This document shows, piece by piece, positions 53,326-62,631 of a stretch of DNA of 64,000 nucleotides. The translations under genes were made by a program, and so were the position numbers. The stretch's first letter is position 1. Each line of letters starts with the position of its first letter. Origin of the DNA: Clostridia bacterium (GTDB lineage: Bacteria; Bacillota; Clostridia; Lachnospirales; Lachnospiraceae); the NCBI GenBank assembly GCA_910575625.1, contig CAJTFD010000009.1, forward strand, positions 91,019 to 155,018. Reading direction: 5' to 3'. Below the pieces are notes generated by a model, which was given only the letters and a program-made list of their open reading frames with translations, searched no databases and was not told the DNA's origin.

Positions 53326-55662
53326 TTACAATCCATTGATCGTTGCTATAATCGACATATTTTTGATCCGTTTAGCAGGTGCATATACTGCTGCCGCAGC
53401 AGAAACTATATCGAATACAACAATAATAGCGATCAAAACGACCGGCAGGCTCCACTGGCTCCCAAAATACCGTGTAACCAGTTTCACATACAAAAAACGG
53501 CTTAGAACAATCCCTATACCACTGCCAACGATAAGACCGGAGACGGCGTAAGTAAAGGCTTCCGCAGCAATCATCTGGGTAAGCTGTTCCCCATCCATAC
53601 CAACCGCCCTCATCGCTCCATACTGCTTTATCCGGGCAGTTACGCTCATAGAAATGCTGTTAATGATGTTAAACAGCGTAATCATCGCAATGATCGCCAT
53701 AAAACTATACAGCAGAAATTTTACAGCCAGCCAGGTATTGGCATCTTCCTGATTACGCTGACGCTCATCCGTAAAAATAACATTGCTTCCCGCAAGACTG
53801 TTTATTTGTTTTACCGTTTCATCCGTAGCCTGTCTGCTTAATTGTATCCCTATCATACTGTAATTTTCTTCCCCTGTCAGCCGTGCAAAGGTTTCCTGTG
53901 AGCAGATGATGCTGTATTCGCCGGGATACAGCCCGCTGGATATGCCGCATACCACCTCGATCTCCTGTCCCGCTACCTGAATGATGTCTCCCACTTTTAT
54001 CGGATTATCTTTATTCAAAACTGTCATAGCCTTGCCGCTGTCCCCATACACTTCCGATAAATTTCCCTGTACAAGACTCTCCTCTGCACAGTCCAGCATA
54101 TACTCGCTGTATGACGTTATATTGACATGATCGATCTCCTGCCGCGAAGAAGCAGCCGGAACATGCTCTGTATAGGAACTGCCCCAAACATGCTCTACAC
54201 CGGTAATCCCGCTGATTTCATCACTTAAACCCTGAGCCAGTACACGCTCATTTGCATAGCCTGTAAGGGTAATATCCGTATCTGCCTGCCATGACCGCGT
54301 TACGGAAAACAGCTCATGCGCAAAATCCAACCCTACGGAAATACAGAGAAACAGTATAATACTGAGTGAAAAGCTGGCTGTCAATAAAAACCAGTTTTTC
54401 TTAGATGCTGTTGCATGGTGGATACCCAGTGTCCTTTCAACCTTTCTGATCTTCCGTTTTGTTGTATGTCGTACCGAAAGCGCCGTATCCGAATTTCCGG
54501 AAACCGCTGCCATCGGGGGAACTTTAGACGCACATTTTGCAGGAGACTGCGCCGCCAGCAGGACAGTTACAATGCCAACCATCGCCCCGCTGAGCAGCCC
54601 GACGGGGCTTAAGGCAAATACCGGCATAGCGGCAAATTCACCGCCAATCCCATAACGAAGAAATGCACAGATCCCCCATTCGATTGCCGTACCTGTGATT
54701 AACCCAACAGGCACAGCCGTTTTGCACCAGTTTAACGCTTCCAGCCGTACATACCGAATGATCTGCTGGCGGCTTGCGCCAATACAGCGCATCATTCCAA
54801 AAAATTTTGTCCGCTGCGCTACATTGCTGTTCATACTGCCGGAGATCATCAATACGCCGGCCAATAATACTATAACGAACAAGATTGCCGCTATTCCGTA
54901 AATATTCTTCATAGATTCATTGCTGCTTTGCCCGGTAAGACCCATAATTGCTGTATTTTCCGAAATATCTTCCTCCGGCAGATCATACTGCTGCCTGATT
55001 TCCGAGGTGATACCGGATGCCTTTGACACATCCTGAAATTGAATATAACAACTCGGGTTGATCGGAAGATGGTTCTGCTCCATGATCGAGATATACGCAT
55101 CCCGCATCATATATACAGCAACCATATAGGTCTGCCCCTGATAATATTCCGCGTCATCCGACCCAAAGCCGCATACCGTAAAATCCGTATCCCCCGAAGG
55201 TGTCTTCACCGTCACATGATCACCAATCTTTACATCTAACGCAAGGCGCGCATTGGAACTAAGCATAACGTCATTGTCACTCTGCGGCAGACTGCCTTCT
55301 TCAAGGGCATTCACAAGCTCTGCCAGATAAATACTGTCAGCGCCGTATAAGGCAGCTTTCTTTTCTCCGATATAGTAAGGCTGGTCTGCGTCTGTGTTAA
55401 ATGTTTCTGACCAGCCAATGGCTGCAACATCCGGACGTCGACTGATTTCTTCTGCTGTGTCCTGAGAGATATTTTCCAACCGGATATGCCAGTTTCCATG
55501 TTTCTGCTGCAGCCCTTCACTTTGTGTCCGAATAAACATATCTGCCACACTGAAAATCGTAGTCACAAGCAGCACGGAAATAATAACACAGAAAATCGTC
55601 ATGCGGTTCTGCCGTTTCCGCACCTTTCCCGAAACAGACACAAGACTTAAATAACTTTTCAT
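53326..55662 (-). CDS. FtsX-type ABC transporter permease
   Basis: A 778-residue permease with the layout of MacB/BceB-like large FtsX proteins: one N-terminal helix (residues 21-43), a large extracellular domain, three helices (about 255-375), a second large extracellular domain and three C-terminal helices near 660-775 (MITLFNIINSISMSVTARIK, MRAVGMDGEQLTQMI). It normally works with an ATPase to expel or sense peptides. Its start at 55662 overlaps the ATPase remnant by ATGA. The ATPase and the likely kinase are broken, so it may be an orphan. The start follows GGAGGTGCGGGGA. Confidence 0.85.
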   Translation of the reverse strand: MKSYLSLVSVSGKVRKRQNRMTIFCVIISVLLVTTIFSVADMFIRTQSEGLQQKHGNWHIRLENISQDTAEEISRRPDVAAIGWSETFNTDADQPYYIGEKKAALYGADSIYLAELVNALEEGSLPQSDNDVMLSSNARLALDVKIGDHVTVKTPSGDTDFTVCGFGSDDAEYYQGQTYMVAVYMMRDAYISIMEQNHLPINPSCYIQFQDVSKASGITSEIRQQYDLPEEDISENTAIMGLTGQSSNESMKNIYGIAAILFVIVLLAGVLMISGSMNSNVAQRTKFFGMMRCIGASRQQIIRYVRLEALNWCKTAVPVGLITGTAIEWGICAFLRYGIGGEFAAMPVFALSPVGLLSGAMVGIVTVLLAAQSPAKCASKVPPMAAVSGNSDTALSVRHTTKRKIRKVERTLGIHHATASKKNWFLLTASFSLSIILFLCISVGLDFAHELFSVTRSWQADTDITLTGYANERVLAQGLSDEISGITGVEHVWGSSYTEHVPAASSRQEIDHVNITSYSEYMLDCAEESLVQGNLSEVYGDSGKAMTVLNKDNPIKVGDIIQVAGQEIEVVCGISSGLYPGEYSIICSQETFARLTGEENYSMIGIQLSRQATDETVKQINSLAGSNVIFTDERQRNQEDANTWLAVKFLLYSFMAIIAMITLFNIINSISMSVTARIKQYGAMRAVGMDGEQLTQMIAAEAFTYAVSGLIVGSGIGIVLSRFLYVKLVTRYFGSQWSLPVVLIAIIVVFDIVSAAAAVYAPAKRIKNMSIIATINGL

Positions 55663-55750
55663 TCCCCGCACCTCCCTAGATCAGTAAGTTCTCCGTCTGA
55701 CACCTGCAGGATACGGTCTGTCGTCTGTGCAACACTGCGGCTGTCCGCCG
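55659..55750 (-). pseudogene. C-terminal scrap of the partner ABC ATPase
   Basis: The frame ADSRSVAQTTDRILQVSDGE followed by LTDLG fits the last 30 residues of an ABC ATPase (after the H-loop). The Walker A, signature and Walker B motifs are absent from the preceding sequence, which joins to an unrelated MNLIGSEWNFKSP stretch. The ATGA link to the permease is preserved. Confidence 0.7.
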
Positions 55751-55898
55751 GACAACTGACTGGGCTTTTGAAATTCCATTCACTTCCAATCAAATTCATG
55801 TTATGCCTCCTATTACTTTTTTGATCTGATAAAGTCATGGGTGTTATCCCTCCTTCAGCAAAGAAGTATAACACCCAATCCTTACTCTGATATTTCTC

Positions 55899-56060
55899 TA
55901 AACCGACAATTCTGTAATGTTCTCCTCCAAAACACTGTCTCCTTTAATATTGCCGCCATGCAGTTCATCGATCGTCTTTGACAGAGGCAGTCCAAGTCCA
56001 ATCCCCTATGTATCTTTAGAAAATCTGTTTCCATCCAGCACAGATACGCTTTCCTGCATC
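55899..56060 (-). pseudogene. C-terminal scrap of a sensor histidine kinase
   Basis: GIGLGLPLSKTIDELHGG is the G2-box end of a HATPase domain. It is immediately preceded by an in-frame TAG (56006-56008) and the rest of the kinase is missing. It was probably the sensor of the adjacent ABC system. Confidence 0.65.
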
Positions 56061-56103
56061 CATATAGTCAAAAGCATTTTTTGCTTCCATCATCCATTCA
56101 CGG

Positions 56104-56388
56104 TCACAAAAAAAGCGTAGTATCATCATCGTTCCAGCATCTGATCTGGTAATTTTTACATAGGGGAAATTTGCGTTTTTTGGCTGCCCGGAAAGTTTTG
56201 GATCCCGCTAATATCACGCAATGATATACAAATGCGGCACACCAAAGCCCATTCGCCTTTTCAACAGACCATTGGGGGAATAGGGCAACGATATCTTGTA
56301 TATTCGACGCACAATTATCCGATTTCCCATTATATGGCCTTTGTGCTCCTTCTCTCACTACAACTGCCAACTTATTCCTATCGCACAT
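56104..56388 (-). pseudogene. fragment of an uncharacterised protein
   Basis: A 94-residue open frame whose middle (IVALFPQWSVEKANGLWCAA) resembles a fragment of a CHAP/NlpC-like region, followed by unrelated basic sequence. No complete domain can be traced, and it lies among other decayed fragments. Confidence 0.35.
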
Positions 56389-56419
56389 ATTTTTTTATCC
56401 CTAACTTTTAAGCAAACGA

Positions 56420-56813
56420 AGGCAATCACAAGAGAATGAACCACCGGGTTGACCTGCGCCTTTGCAAGCATCCCGTCAAGCAGGGCGATCACTGTATCAA
56501 TCCCCATACCCATCAGGTCAGAAAGCGCTGCACCAATAAAGCTAAACGTCATAACAAATACGAGTGCTATAATCCCGATAAAGCAAGGAATCGGCACTAC
56601 CGGAATGCCAAGAATTTCTTCCAGTTCATTTACCCGGACAGAGCCGCCGTTTGCCCCTGTAAGCTGATTGAATAAAGTGGTCTTTCCACAGTTCTGATTT
56701 CCTACCAGCGCAAAAGTAATCTTTGCACCTTCTGAAATCTCATTCGCTGCATTATGAACATGGTAGCTGTTCGCCCTTCCAAGTTCACCGACTCCCGGAT
56801 GTTCCACTGCCAT
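56420..56813 (-). pseudogene. feoB: internally deleted ferrous iron transporter FeoB
   Basis: The G1 motif ITFALVGNQNCGKTTLFNQL is intact, but the frame then jumps to the end of the G domain (ELEEILGIPVVPI) and again to a C-terminal stretch (SFIGAALSDLMGMGIDTVIA, then NPVVHSLVI). The G3/G4 region and nearly all membrane helices are absent. It can no longer transport Fe(II). Confidence 0.8.
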
Positions 56814-56879
56814 TGTCTTTTGTGTGGCATGATTTTTTCCGCTTTGGTATGGACTTTCTCCACTGTGATCTTTTGCGCT

Positions 56880-57079
56880 TCATCAAGCCGCAAAGTCAAT
56901 TCATATCCCCTTAGCTCAATCTGCACATGTTCATCCACTAAAGTATAAAAGATCATTTTTCCATCCCTCCTCCGCCTCACCAGCTTATTTAACTTTAAAA
57001 GGTTTAGCTGGCGGGACACCGCAGACTGTGTGATCCCAAGCTGCTCTGCCAGATCACCAAGACATGAATCCTGCTCCAT
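56880..57079 (-). pseudogene. truncated ArsR-family regulator
   Basis: LGDLAEQLGITQSAVSRQLN and LNKLVRRRRDGKMIFYTLVD are the recognition helix and wing of an ArsR/SmtB repressor. The N-terminal helix is replaced by the edge of the IS1182-like remnant, and the frame runs on into FeoB-side sequence. It may have regulated the feoB copy. Confidence 0.65.
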
Positions 57080-57099
57080 TAAAAGGAGCAGGATTCAGC

Positions 57100-58010
57100 A
57101 GACTGTAGACAAAGAGAGGTGCCGGAGTCAGACTCCAACACCTCTCTTTTATCTTGAGGCATATCTTCTTAAAAGTATGTGGAGGATCCTGGAACGGCAG
57201 CCCTCCGTTTTCCTTCCTGGCGAGGATCCTCGCCAGCTTCTTTAAGTTCATGCACGCAAAAGTGAGCCCGGCTCTCATCTCCATCCGTGCCCTTCCTATG
57301 TATTGTGTATAACGGGATCCATGCTGCTCTTTCGCAGTCCCGAAGATCCTCTCGATGGTCTCCTTCCTCTGGGCATAGATCTCCCTATTCCCGCGGGTAT
57401 GGCGGATGTCCTCCACCATCTCCATATACTCTTCCCATACATGTCTGGTGACTGTCTTGACATGGCTCTTGCTGTGGGTGCATCTCCCAAGGCTCGGGCA
57501 GTGGGCACAGTGGGTCCCACAACTCTTATACTCCCTATACCCCGCCCTGTCGTTGTCCGGTATGTCAGGATGTGCTCCTCCGGGCAGATATAACAGTCGT
57601 AGTACTCATCATATACATACTCATATTTTTTAAAAAATCCGTCTCTCGTCATCGGTCGTTTGTAAGGCAGCAGCGGCTGGATACCGTCTGTGAGCAGCTC
57701 ATGCGCGATCGCCGGCGTCCATGATGACCATCTCTGGCGCGTATCCTTTTATCTTATCATATAACGATTTAAAAATGCGGCTGTCATGCTCATTCCCGGG
57801 ATGGACGGTGTACCCCATGACCCATCCGTTCCTGTCACAAGCAGTCTGCACGGCATAGGCAGAGACGTGCTTGTGCTCCCCTTTCCTAAACCAGCCACTC
57901 TCCGGGTCTGTCGTGCTGCACTTACGGGTCGCTGCCCTATCCACACCAGCGCTCCCGCCGGATGGTGGGTCATTGCGGTCTTTATCTTTTGCAAGAAATG
58001 CAGCACCATC
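57100..58010 (-). mobile_element. degraded IS1182-family transposase
   Basis: Two frames can be joined: TTDPESGWFRKGEHKHVSAY and MGYTVHPGNEHDSRIFKSLY form the DDE catalytic region, and ETIERIFGTAKEQHGSRYTQ followed by GLTFACMNLKKLARIL forms the C-terminal part. The N-terminal region is missing and frameshifts occur near 57400-57700, so the element is dead. Hairpins at 57067-57096 and 57110-57151 lie at its right edge. Confidence 0.8.
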
Positions 58011-58019
58011 ACTCAAGTT

Positions 58020-58226
58020 CTCCATTATCCTCTTAACCAATGCAGATTTTCCAGAACCCGCTTCCCCATCTACTAGCAAAATCTGATTATCCGAAACAAG
58101 AAAACTATCAATATTTAACATATTATGGTCTAAAACAATCTCATTTTCTTTGTAAACTATACTTGATTGATACCAGATAAGGATAGATTTTTTATAAAAA
58201 ACGTATCTTGCAATTAAAATTTGCAT
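58020..58226 (-). pseudogene. P-loop part of a broken STAND/Avs-like NTPase
   Basis: NQILLVDGEAGSGKSALVKR is a Walker A of the kind seen in NACHT/STAND proteins. It is joined directly to IS1182 transposase sequence, so the remaining ATPase and the sensor repeats are missing. It is probably the continuation of the nuclease fragment at 58708-59307. Confidence 0.6.
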
Positions 58227-58236
58227 ATGCTATAAT
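58208..58236 (+). promoter_or_regulatory. strong sigma-A promoter of small RNA
   Basis: TTGCAA and TATAAT with a 17-base spacer, nearly perfect. The start would be near 58243. Confidence 0.8.
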
Positions 58237-58242
58237 GCTATT

Positions 58243-58335
58243 AGGCAAAGAAATGTGGAGAATTCCATGTAGGCAAAGAACGAATCCCCCGACTGTAATG
58301 GCGTACAGTCGAGGGATTCTTCTTTTCTTTTTTTA
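58243..58335 (+). ncRNA. small RNA, putative antitoxin RNA
   Basis: A near-perfect promoter (58208-58236) is followed by about 90 bases without a reading frame, ending in a strong intrinsic terminator: GAATCCCCCGACTGT (58282-58296) pairs with ACAGTCGAGGGATTC (58305-58319), then TTCTTTTCTTTTTTT. The RNA converges on the small hydrophobic gene at 58358-58456. Overlap of the 3' ends would allow RatA-type antitoxin action, which is inferred. Confidence 0.65.
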
Positions 58336-58357
58336 TAGTGGCAAAGCGTCCACTAGG

Positions 58358-58456
58358 CTATTTGTTGCCTTTGTCGTGCCTGTCTAGCCATTTGCTGATG
58401 AGGTGGCAAACCACACCTGCCGCGACAGTCACAAGAAATGTGAAGAATAACTCCAT
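58358..58456 (-). CDS. 32-residue hydrophobic toxin-like peptide
   Basis: The frame is MELFFTFLVTVAAGVVCHLI followed by SKWLDRHDKGNK, one membrane helix with a charged tail. This is the layout of holin-like type I toxins found in many clostridia. The ribosome site GGGAGGGGG lies eight bases before the ATG and within a GC-rich hairpin (near 58470-58490) that may hide it. The convergent small RNA downstream completes a type I toxin-antitoxin pattern. Confidence 0.65.
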   Translation of the reverse strand: MELFFTFLVTVAAGVVCHLISKWLDRHDKGNK

Positions 58457-58707
58457 GCAAACACCCCCTCCCGTTGCCGGGTGTAGGTTGGACAACACAG
58501 GCATTATAACATATCGGTAGATAATCTTCTATCACATTTTGGAAGAACTTTACAATTCGGATTGTGGTTGGCACAATCCGATGCTCGATATCATTGTGGA
58601 CGCTGTTGCAAAGTGATTTCCTCGTGTAGCTGATATTTTTGATTTCTGCTTTTACCATCCGAGCAAAAAATCCTACCACTTTTCTCCTCGGCTTTGTATC
58701 ATCTGCT

Positions 58708-59307
58708 TTAAATATATTTTTTATCCTTATCTGGTTTCATTCTTGTGTTAATATTCTCAAATAAATCTATCTTATGCTTATCAAGACTTTCACAACATGC
58801 TTGCACAGCAGAATCTGTTTGAAAAAATACATTCCTACAAATAGTAAGCCGACTATCCTGCATAAGCTGCGCTTTAATATTACTAAGTCCGCGCCACTCA
58901 ATTCTTATATTAAGATTTTTAGCTATGTTTTCTACATTAATTTTATAAGATGGTTCTACCATATCTTTTTTTGAACTTGGAGAAAACTCTCTGCTTATAT
59001 AAAAATATAATGTCGTAATTCCAGGATAAGATCTTGCAGCCCCCTCTACAGCTTCTATTAAATCTTTTTCTTTACCAGACATGGGAACACTATCTGCATA
59101 ATATTTTGCCTGAAAACCAATAAGTTTATCGCACACTTGAATTGGGATTGTTTCTATGTGAGGCTGATTAAAATAACGAAAAATTCCATTTTTCCTATTA
59201 AACTCATAACAAAACAAATAGTATGAAAGATCCTCAAATGCCCTTTGTGGATTATTCGAGTATTTATATTCAAAAGCTTTCCAATCTACAGACGTTTCTG
59301 GTATCAT
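58708..59307 (-). pseudogene. N-terminal nuclease part of a broken STAND/Avs-like defence protein
   Basis: The 199-residue frame starts normally (MIPETSVDWKAFEYKYSNNP) and holds a PD-(D/E)XK-type core (QPHIETIPIQ, then GFQAKYY), like the N-terminal effector of Avs-type antiphage ATPases. It stops after INTRMKPDKDKKYI. The P-loop continuation is 480 bases away at 58020-58226, beyond the toxin-antitoxin module. It might still yield a free nuclease. Confidence 0.6.
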
Positions 59308-59330
59308 AAAATTGCCCCCTGGTACTTAAA

Positions 59331-59404
59331 TAAATTCCCCGCTACGGGCAACAAAACATCCATTTTTTTGCTTAATTTGATGTTACACATTGCGGGGAAT
59401 TAAG
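59331..59404. repeat. inverted repeat upstream of the nuclease remnant
   Basis: AATTCCCCGC and GCGGGGAATT flank about 50 bases. It could be a hairpin or the edge of a small inserted element. The remainder of the 59308-59590 gap shows nothing else. Confidence 0.4.
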
Positions 59405-59590
59405 CTTAAAAATATATTATATTATTCCTTTGTATCCCCACCACACATTCTGTATGAGTATCAAATTAGAACATATCCCCACAAAAACACAGAAATATGG
59501 GCAATATTTATACAGTACTAATACCGTTCGTGCATCCCTTTTCCCACAAAATGTAACTGATGTAAATCTTGCACCACCCTGATGCAAAAT

Positions 59591-59880
59591 TTATTCTTCT
59601 TTCATACCGCCGATATTCTCCTCCCCCATCTTACCGGCTTCCAACGCTTGATACTCCTGATTTAATTCTCTTAATAATTCTTCCTCGCTTGATAAATACA
59701 ACTTGTATTTTGAAGCAAAAATCTGTGTTTCATTTTCAGGCAACGTATACTTAACCACAGATTCACTTTTATCTGCACATAATACAATACCAATTGGTGG
59801 ATCATCTCCTTCATTCATAAGCTCTCGTTCATAATAATGAACATACATCTGCATTTGTCCTAAATCCTGATTTGAAAATA
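59591..59880 (-). pseudogene. C-terminal remnant of a YhcG/DUF1016-type nuclease
   Basis: NQDLGQMQMYVHYYERELMN, then DDPPIGIVLCADKSESVVKY and FASKYKLYLSSEEELLRELN are the end of the PD-(D/E)XK nuclease family YhcG. The N-terminal domain and the first catalytic residues are missing. The break (about 59880-59990) coincides with the edge of the recombinase element. Confidence 0.8.
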
Positions 59881-59990
59881 TAATTATAAAATAAAAGATC
59901 AATCCTAATTTGTCACTGTGAAACCTTTACCGAAATCCTGTATACACCCCGTTTCTAAAAAATAAAAAAGCCACCATTCTTAGGCTACCA

Positions 59991-61943
59991 TCAAATCATG
60001 TGAAAATGTTCCAACGCATCTCTTATCGTCTTTTCTTTCTCTGGCGGGCATTTCGGCTGTCTAGAATTTTCCGATTTCGGCAGGTTATAGTTTTCTCTTT
60101 CAATAATACCGCATTTCTGCTTTACCTGTGCGATATACAAACTACTTACTTTCAATCCACTATGCTCCAACACATAATCCCTAATCTCTTCATAAGTTGC
60201 TTTACTCTCCGCCGCCGTCAAATCAAGTTCATCCATCTCTAATTCCACATTGATATGCTTCAACTTATTTGATTTAAGTTTAGAAAGCAAGGCGATACTT
60301 TCAACGGTATTACCCCTTTCCCACAAAACTTTCCTTACTTCCTTGCCGTCAATATAAATCGGGAAGTTAAACTCTATCGACTTCAACGGCATTTTCGATT
60401 CTCCATTCGGATATATCTGAATTTCTTTAATGAGGTATGTGATAAGGTTTTTCTTCTCCTCATCACTCATTATAGCATATAACTTTCCAAAGTTCTGCAT
60501 GATTTTGTAAACATTATCAAGCGTGATTGCTTCCATCTCAATGGAGCTTTTTCTTAATTTGGCATCTTCAATGCGTTCCTCCAACTCCACCATCGTATCA
60601 TACAAAGCATCAAGCCTTAATGTCATATCATGGATTTTTCTTTCACGGAATCGGGCATCGACAGGAAGATTGTCAATCTCATTTTCCAGACGTGCCTTAT
60701 TCAAATCCACCTCTTTCAGCTTGTTTTCATAATTGGCAAGTTCTTTATCTACCACGCTTGTATCTGTCTGCACTCCAATCCGCTTTTCAATCTCTTTTGC
60801 AAAATAGGCATCGCTTACAAGCTCTCTTACCGCTTCTACTACAAGCGGCTCAATGTCTATTTTCCTTAAAGAAGCTTTGTAGTCACAATGACGCCCCCGC
60901 TCCTGCTTATTTCTTCCGCATATATAATAGTAGACTTCCTTATATGTGCCGTCTTTATTTGTCCATGCGTGTTTATTCGTATACATCGAACTACCGCAAA
61001 GGGGGCATTTCAAAACACCCGTCAGAAGATGCGACCTTTCTTTGCCAATTCTTGACGGCTGCTTGATTCCTGTTGCCAGACGTTTTGCATGGACTTTCTG
61101 CCAGAGTTCTTCACTGACAATTCCCTCATGCTGTCCGTCCTCTAAAATAAAATCATCGGTATGAACCTGCTTATATTCGTTTTTTGTTCCTTTGACTTTT
61201 TCCCGTGTTCTTCTGCCATATGCAATTTTTCCGCAGTAAACAGGGTTGTCTAATATCTGCCGTATTAAATGACTGCTCCATGTTTCTAACTTTCCATTCT
61301 GGCGGGGTATCTTCTTTATCCCTTGCAGATTAAGGTATTTTGCAACACCGCCAAGCCCTATGTCTGAATTTCCAAACTTATCAAATATAATTCGGATTGC
61401 TTCGGCTTCTTTTTCCTCTATTAAGAGATGGTTGTCTTTCAGATAATACCCATATGGGGCAAAACCGCCATTCCATCCGCCCTGCCTTGCTTTTTCCCTG
61501 CGTCCGTTCATGGTCTGCTCAATGATATTTTCCCTCTCAATCTCTGCAACCGCTGACAGGACAGATATGAGCAGCTTTCCGCTTGTCTGGGATGAGTCAA
61601 TCCCCTCCTCTATGCAGATAAGGTTTATCCCATAAGACTGGACAAACTCCAATGAATTTAGAATGTCTGCCGCATTTCTCCCAAAACGTGAAAGTTTATA
61701 GACAAGGATATACTCTATTTCCAACCCGTTTTTTATGTCGGACAGCATTTTCTTAAATGCGGGTCGCCCCTCGATTGACTTCCCCGATTTTTCTGCATCT
61801 TCATAGATGCCGACAACTTCCATTTCCTCACGGTCTGCAAACCGTTTCAAACTATTTTTCTGCCCCTCAAGGCTATATCCGTCAACCTGCATCTCGGTAC
61901 TTACTCTTGGATACAGAACGCATTTCTTTCCTTCCCTGTTCAT
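59991..61943 (-). CDS. large serine recombinase (TnpX-like)
   Basis: A 650-residue site-specific recombinase. The catalytic domain has LYPRVSTEMQVDGYSLEGQK with the nucleophile Ser, LVYKLSRFGRNAADIL and INLICIEEGIDSSQTSGKLL. A recombinase domain follows (GFAPYGYYLKDN), then a zinc-ribbon (CPLCGSSMYTNK and YYICGRNKQERGRHCDYKAS) and coiled coil. The C-terminal extension EYSGLKVSSLYIAQVKQKCG-like stretch (EHSGLKVSSLY) is common in ICE-type enzymes. It excises and integrates the element. A GGAGG ribosome site lies seven bases before the ATG. Confidence 0.95.
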   Translation of the reverse strand: MNREGKKCVLYPRVSTEMQVDGYSLEGQKNSLKRFADREEMEVVGIYEDAEKSGKSIEGRPAFKKMLSDIKNGLEIEYILVYKLSRFGRNAADILNSLEFVQSYGINLICIEEGIDSSQTSGKLLISVLSAVAEIERENIIEQTMNGRREKARQGGWNGGFAPYGYYLKDNHLLIEEKEAEAIRIIFDKFGNSDIGLGGVAKYLNLQGIKKIPRQNGKLETWSSHLIRQILDNPVYCGKIAYGRRTREKVKGTKNEYKQVHTDDFILEDGQHEGIVSEELWQKVHAKRLATGIKQPSRIGKERSHLLTGVLKCPLCGSSMYTNKHAWTNKDGTYKEVYYYICGRNKQERGRHCDYKASLRKIDIEPLVVEAVRELVSDAYFAKEIEKRIGVQTDTSVVDKELANYENKLKEVDLNKARLENEIDNLPVDARFRERKIHDMTLRLDALYDTMVELEERIEDAKLRKSSIEMEAITLDNVYKIMQNFGKLYAIMSDEEKKNLITYLIKEIQIYPNGESKMPLKSIEFNFPIYIDGKEVRKVLWERGNTVESIALLSKLKSNKLKHINVELEMDELDLTAAESKATYEEIRDYVLEHSGLKVSSLYIAQVKQKCGIIERENYNLPKSENSRQPKCPPEKEKTIRDALEHFHMI

Positions 61944-61994
61944 TCTAACACCTCCGATAATTTTGGAAAATGCGGTATGTAAGGTTGCGTAAGC

Positions 61995-62144
61995 CTACGC
62001 AACACAATCCAGTTCCTGCAAAACAAATCTTCCGTATTTTTCAACTGCCTGCACCATAGCTTTTATAAAGACATCAAAGTTTTCCGCTTCGTCAGTTTTA
62101 TTCTTTTGCTGTTCTGCATTATGAATTTCTTTGACATTTTCCAT
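61995..62144 (-). CDS. 49-residue small protein of the mobile element
   Basis: The frame MENVKEIHNAEQQKNKTDEA continues through FDVFIKAMVQAVEKYGRFVL and ends ELDCVA. GGAGG lies nine bases before the ATG. It is helical and acidic. It lies between the PemK-type gene and the recombinase on the same strand and may be an excision or accessory factor; no family is assigned. Confidence 0.6.
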   Translation of the reverse strand: MENVKEIHNAEQQKNKTDEAENFDVFIKAMVQAVEKYGRFVLQELDCVA

Positions 62145-62235
62145 CTATATACCTCCGCAAAGCTAAACGGCTGTATGCCATAAATTATATGGATACAGCC
62201 GTCATTTGACTAATGTGCAAATCCTCCCATTTCCA

Positions 62236-62613
62236 CTAATTCGCACAATTATTTTCCGAACCATTTTTAAGTGAAATGCTAATGGCAAGAGCCTTATCAA
62301 CCCTTGCCATCGTTTCAGTCGGCATCATTCCCATATACTGTTTCAGCCTTTTCTTATCTACTGTACGGATTTGCTCAAGCAGTACAACGGAATCCTTATC
62401 AAGTCCCTCAAAATCATTTACTGCGGTATGCGTCGGCAGTTTGAATTTTGTCTGCACTCGGCTCGTAATGGCTGCGATAATGACTGTCGGGCTGTGCCTG
62501 TTGCCCATATTGTTAGAAATGATAAGTACGGGTCGTGTGCCGCCCTGCTCCGAACCGACAACGGGATTAAGCTCTGCGTAGTAGATGTCGCCACGCCTGA
62601 TTGTTCTTTCCAT
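62236..62613 (-). CDS. PemK/MazF-family toxin-like endoribonuclease
   Basis: A 125-residue MazF-fold protein: [20 protein letters not shown] with the conserved R and G positions, [20 protein letters not shown] and [15 protein letters not shown]. Such proteins cut mRNA when free of antitoxin. No MazE-like partner is evident just upstream, which is unusual. The start at 62613 has GGAGG eleven bases before; the longer frame starts inside that site. It lies in the mobile element. Confidence 0.9.
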   Translation of the reverse strand: MERTIRRGDIYYAELNPVVGSEQGGTRPVLIISNNMGNRHSPTVIIAAITSRVQTKFKLPTHTAVNDFEGLDKDSVVLLEQIRTVDKKRLKQYMGMMPTETMARVDKALAISISLKNGSENNCAN

Positions 62614-62631
62614 ATTCTTTATAACCTCCAT

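Noticed and set aside
58353..58679. Minus-strand 108-codon frame over the toxin gene
   Set aside because: It overlaps the toxin peptide in another frame, and the toxin has the better ribosome site and membrane-peptide pattern; a conserved leader could explain the open frame.
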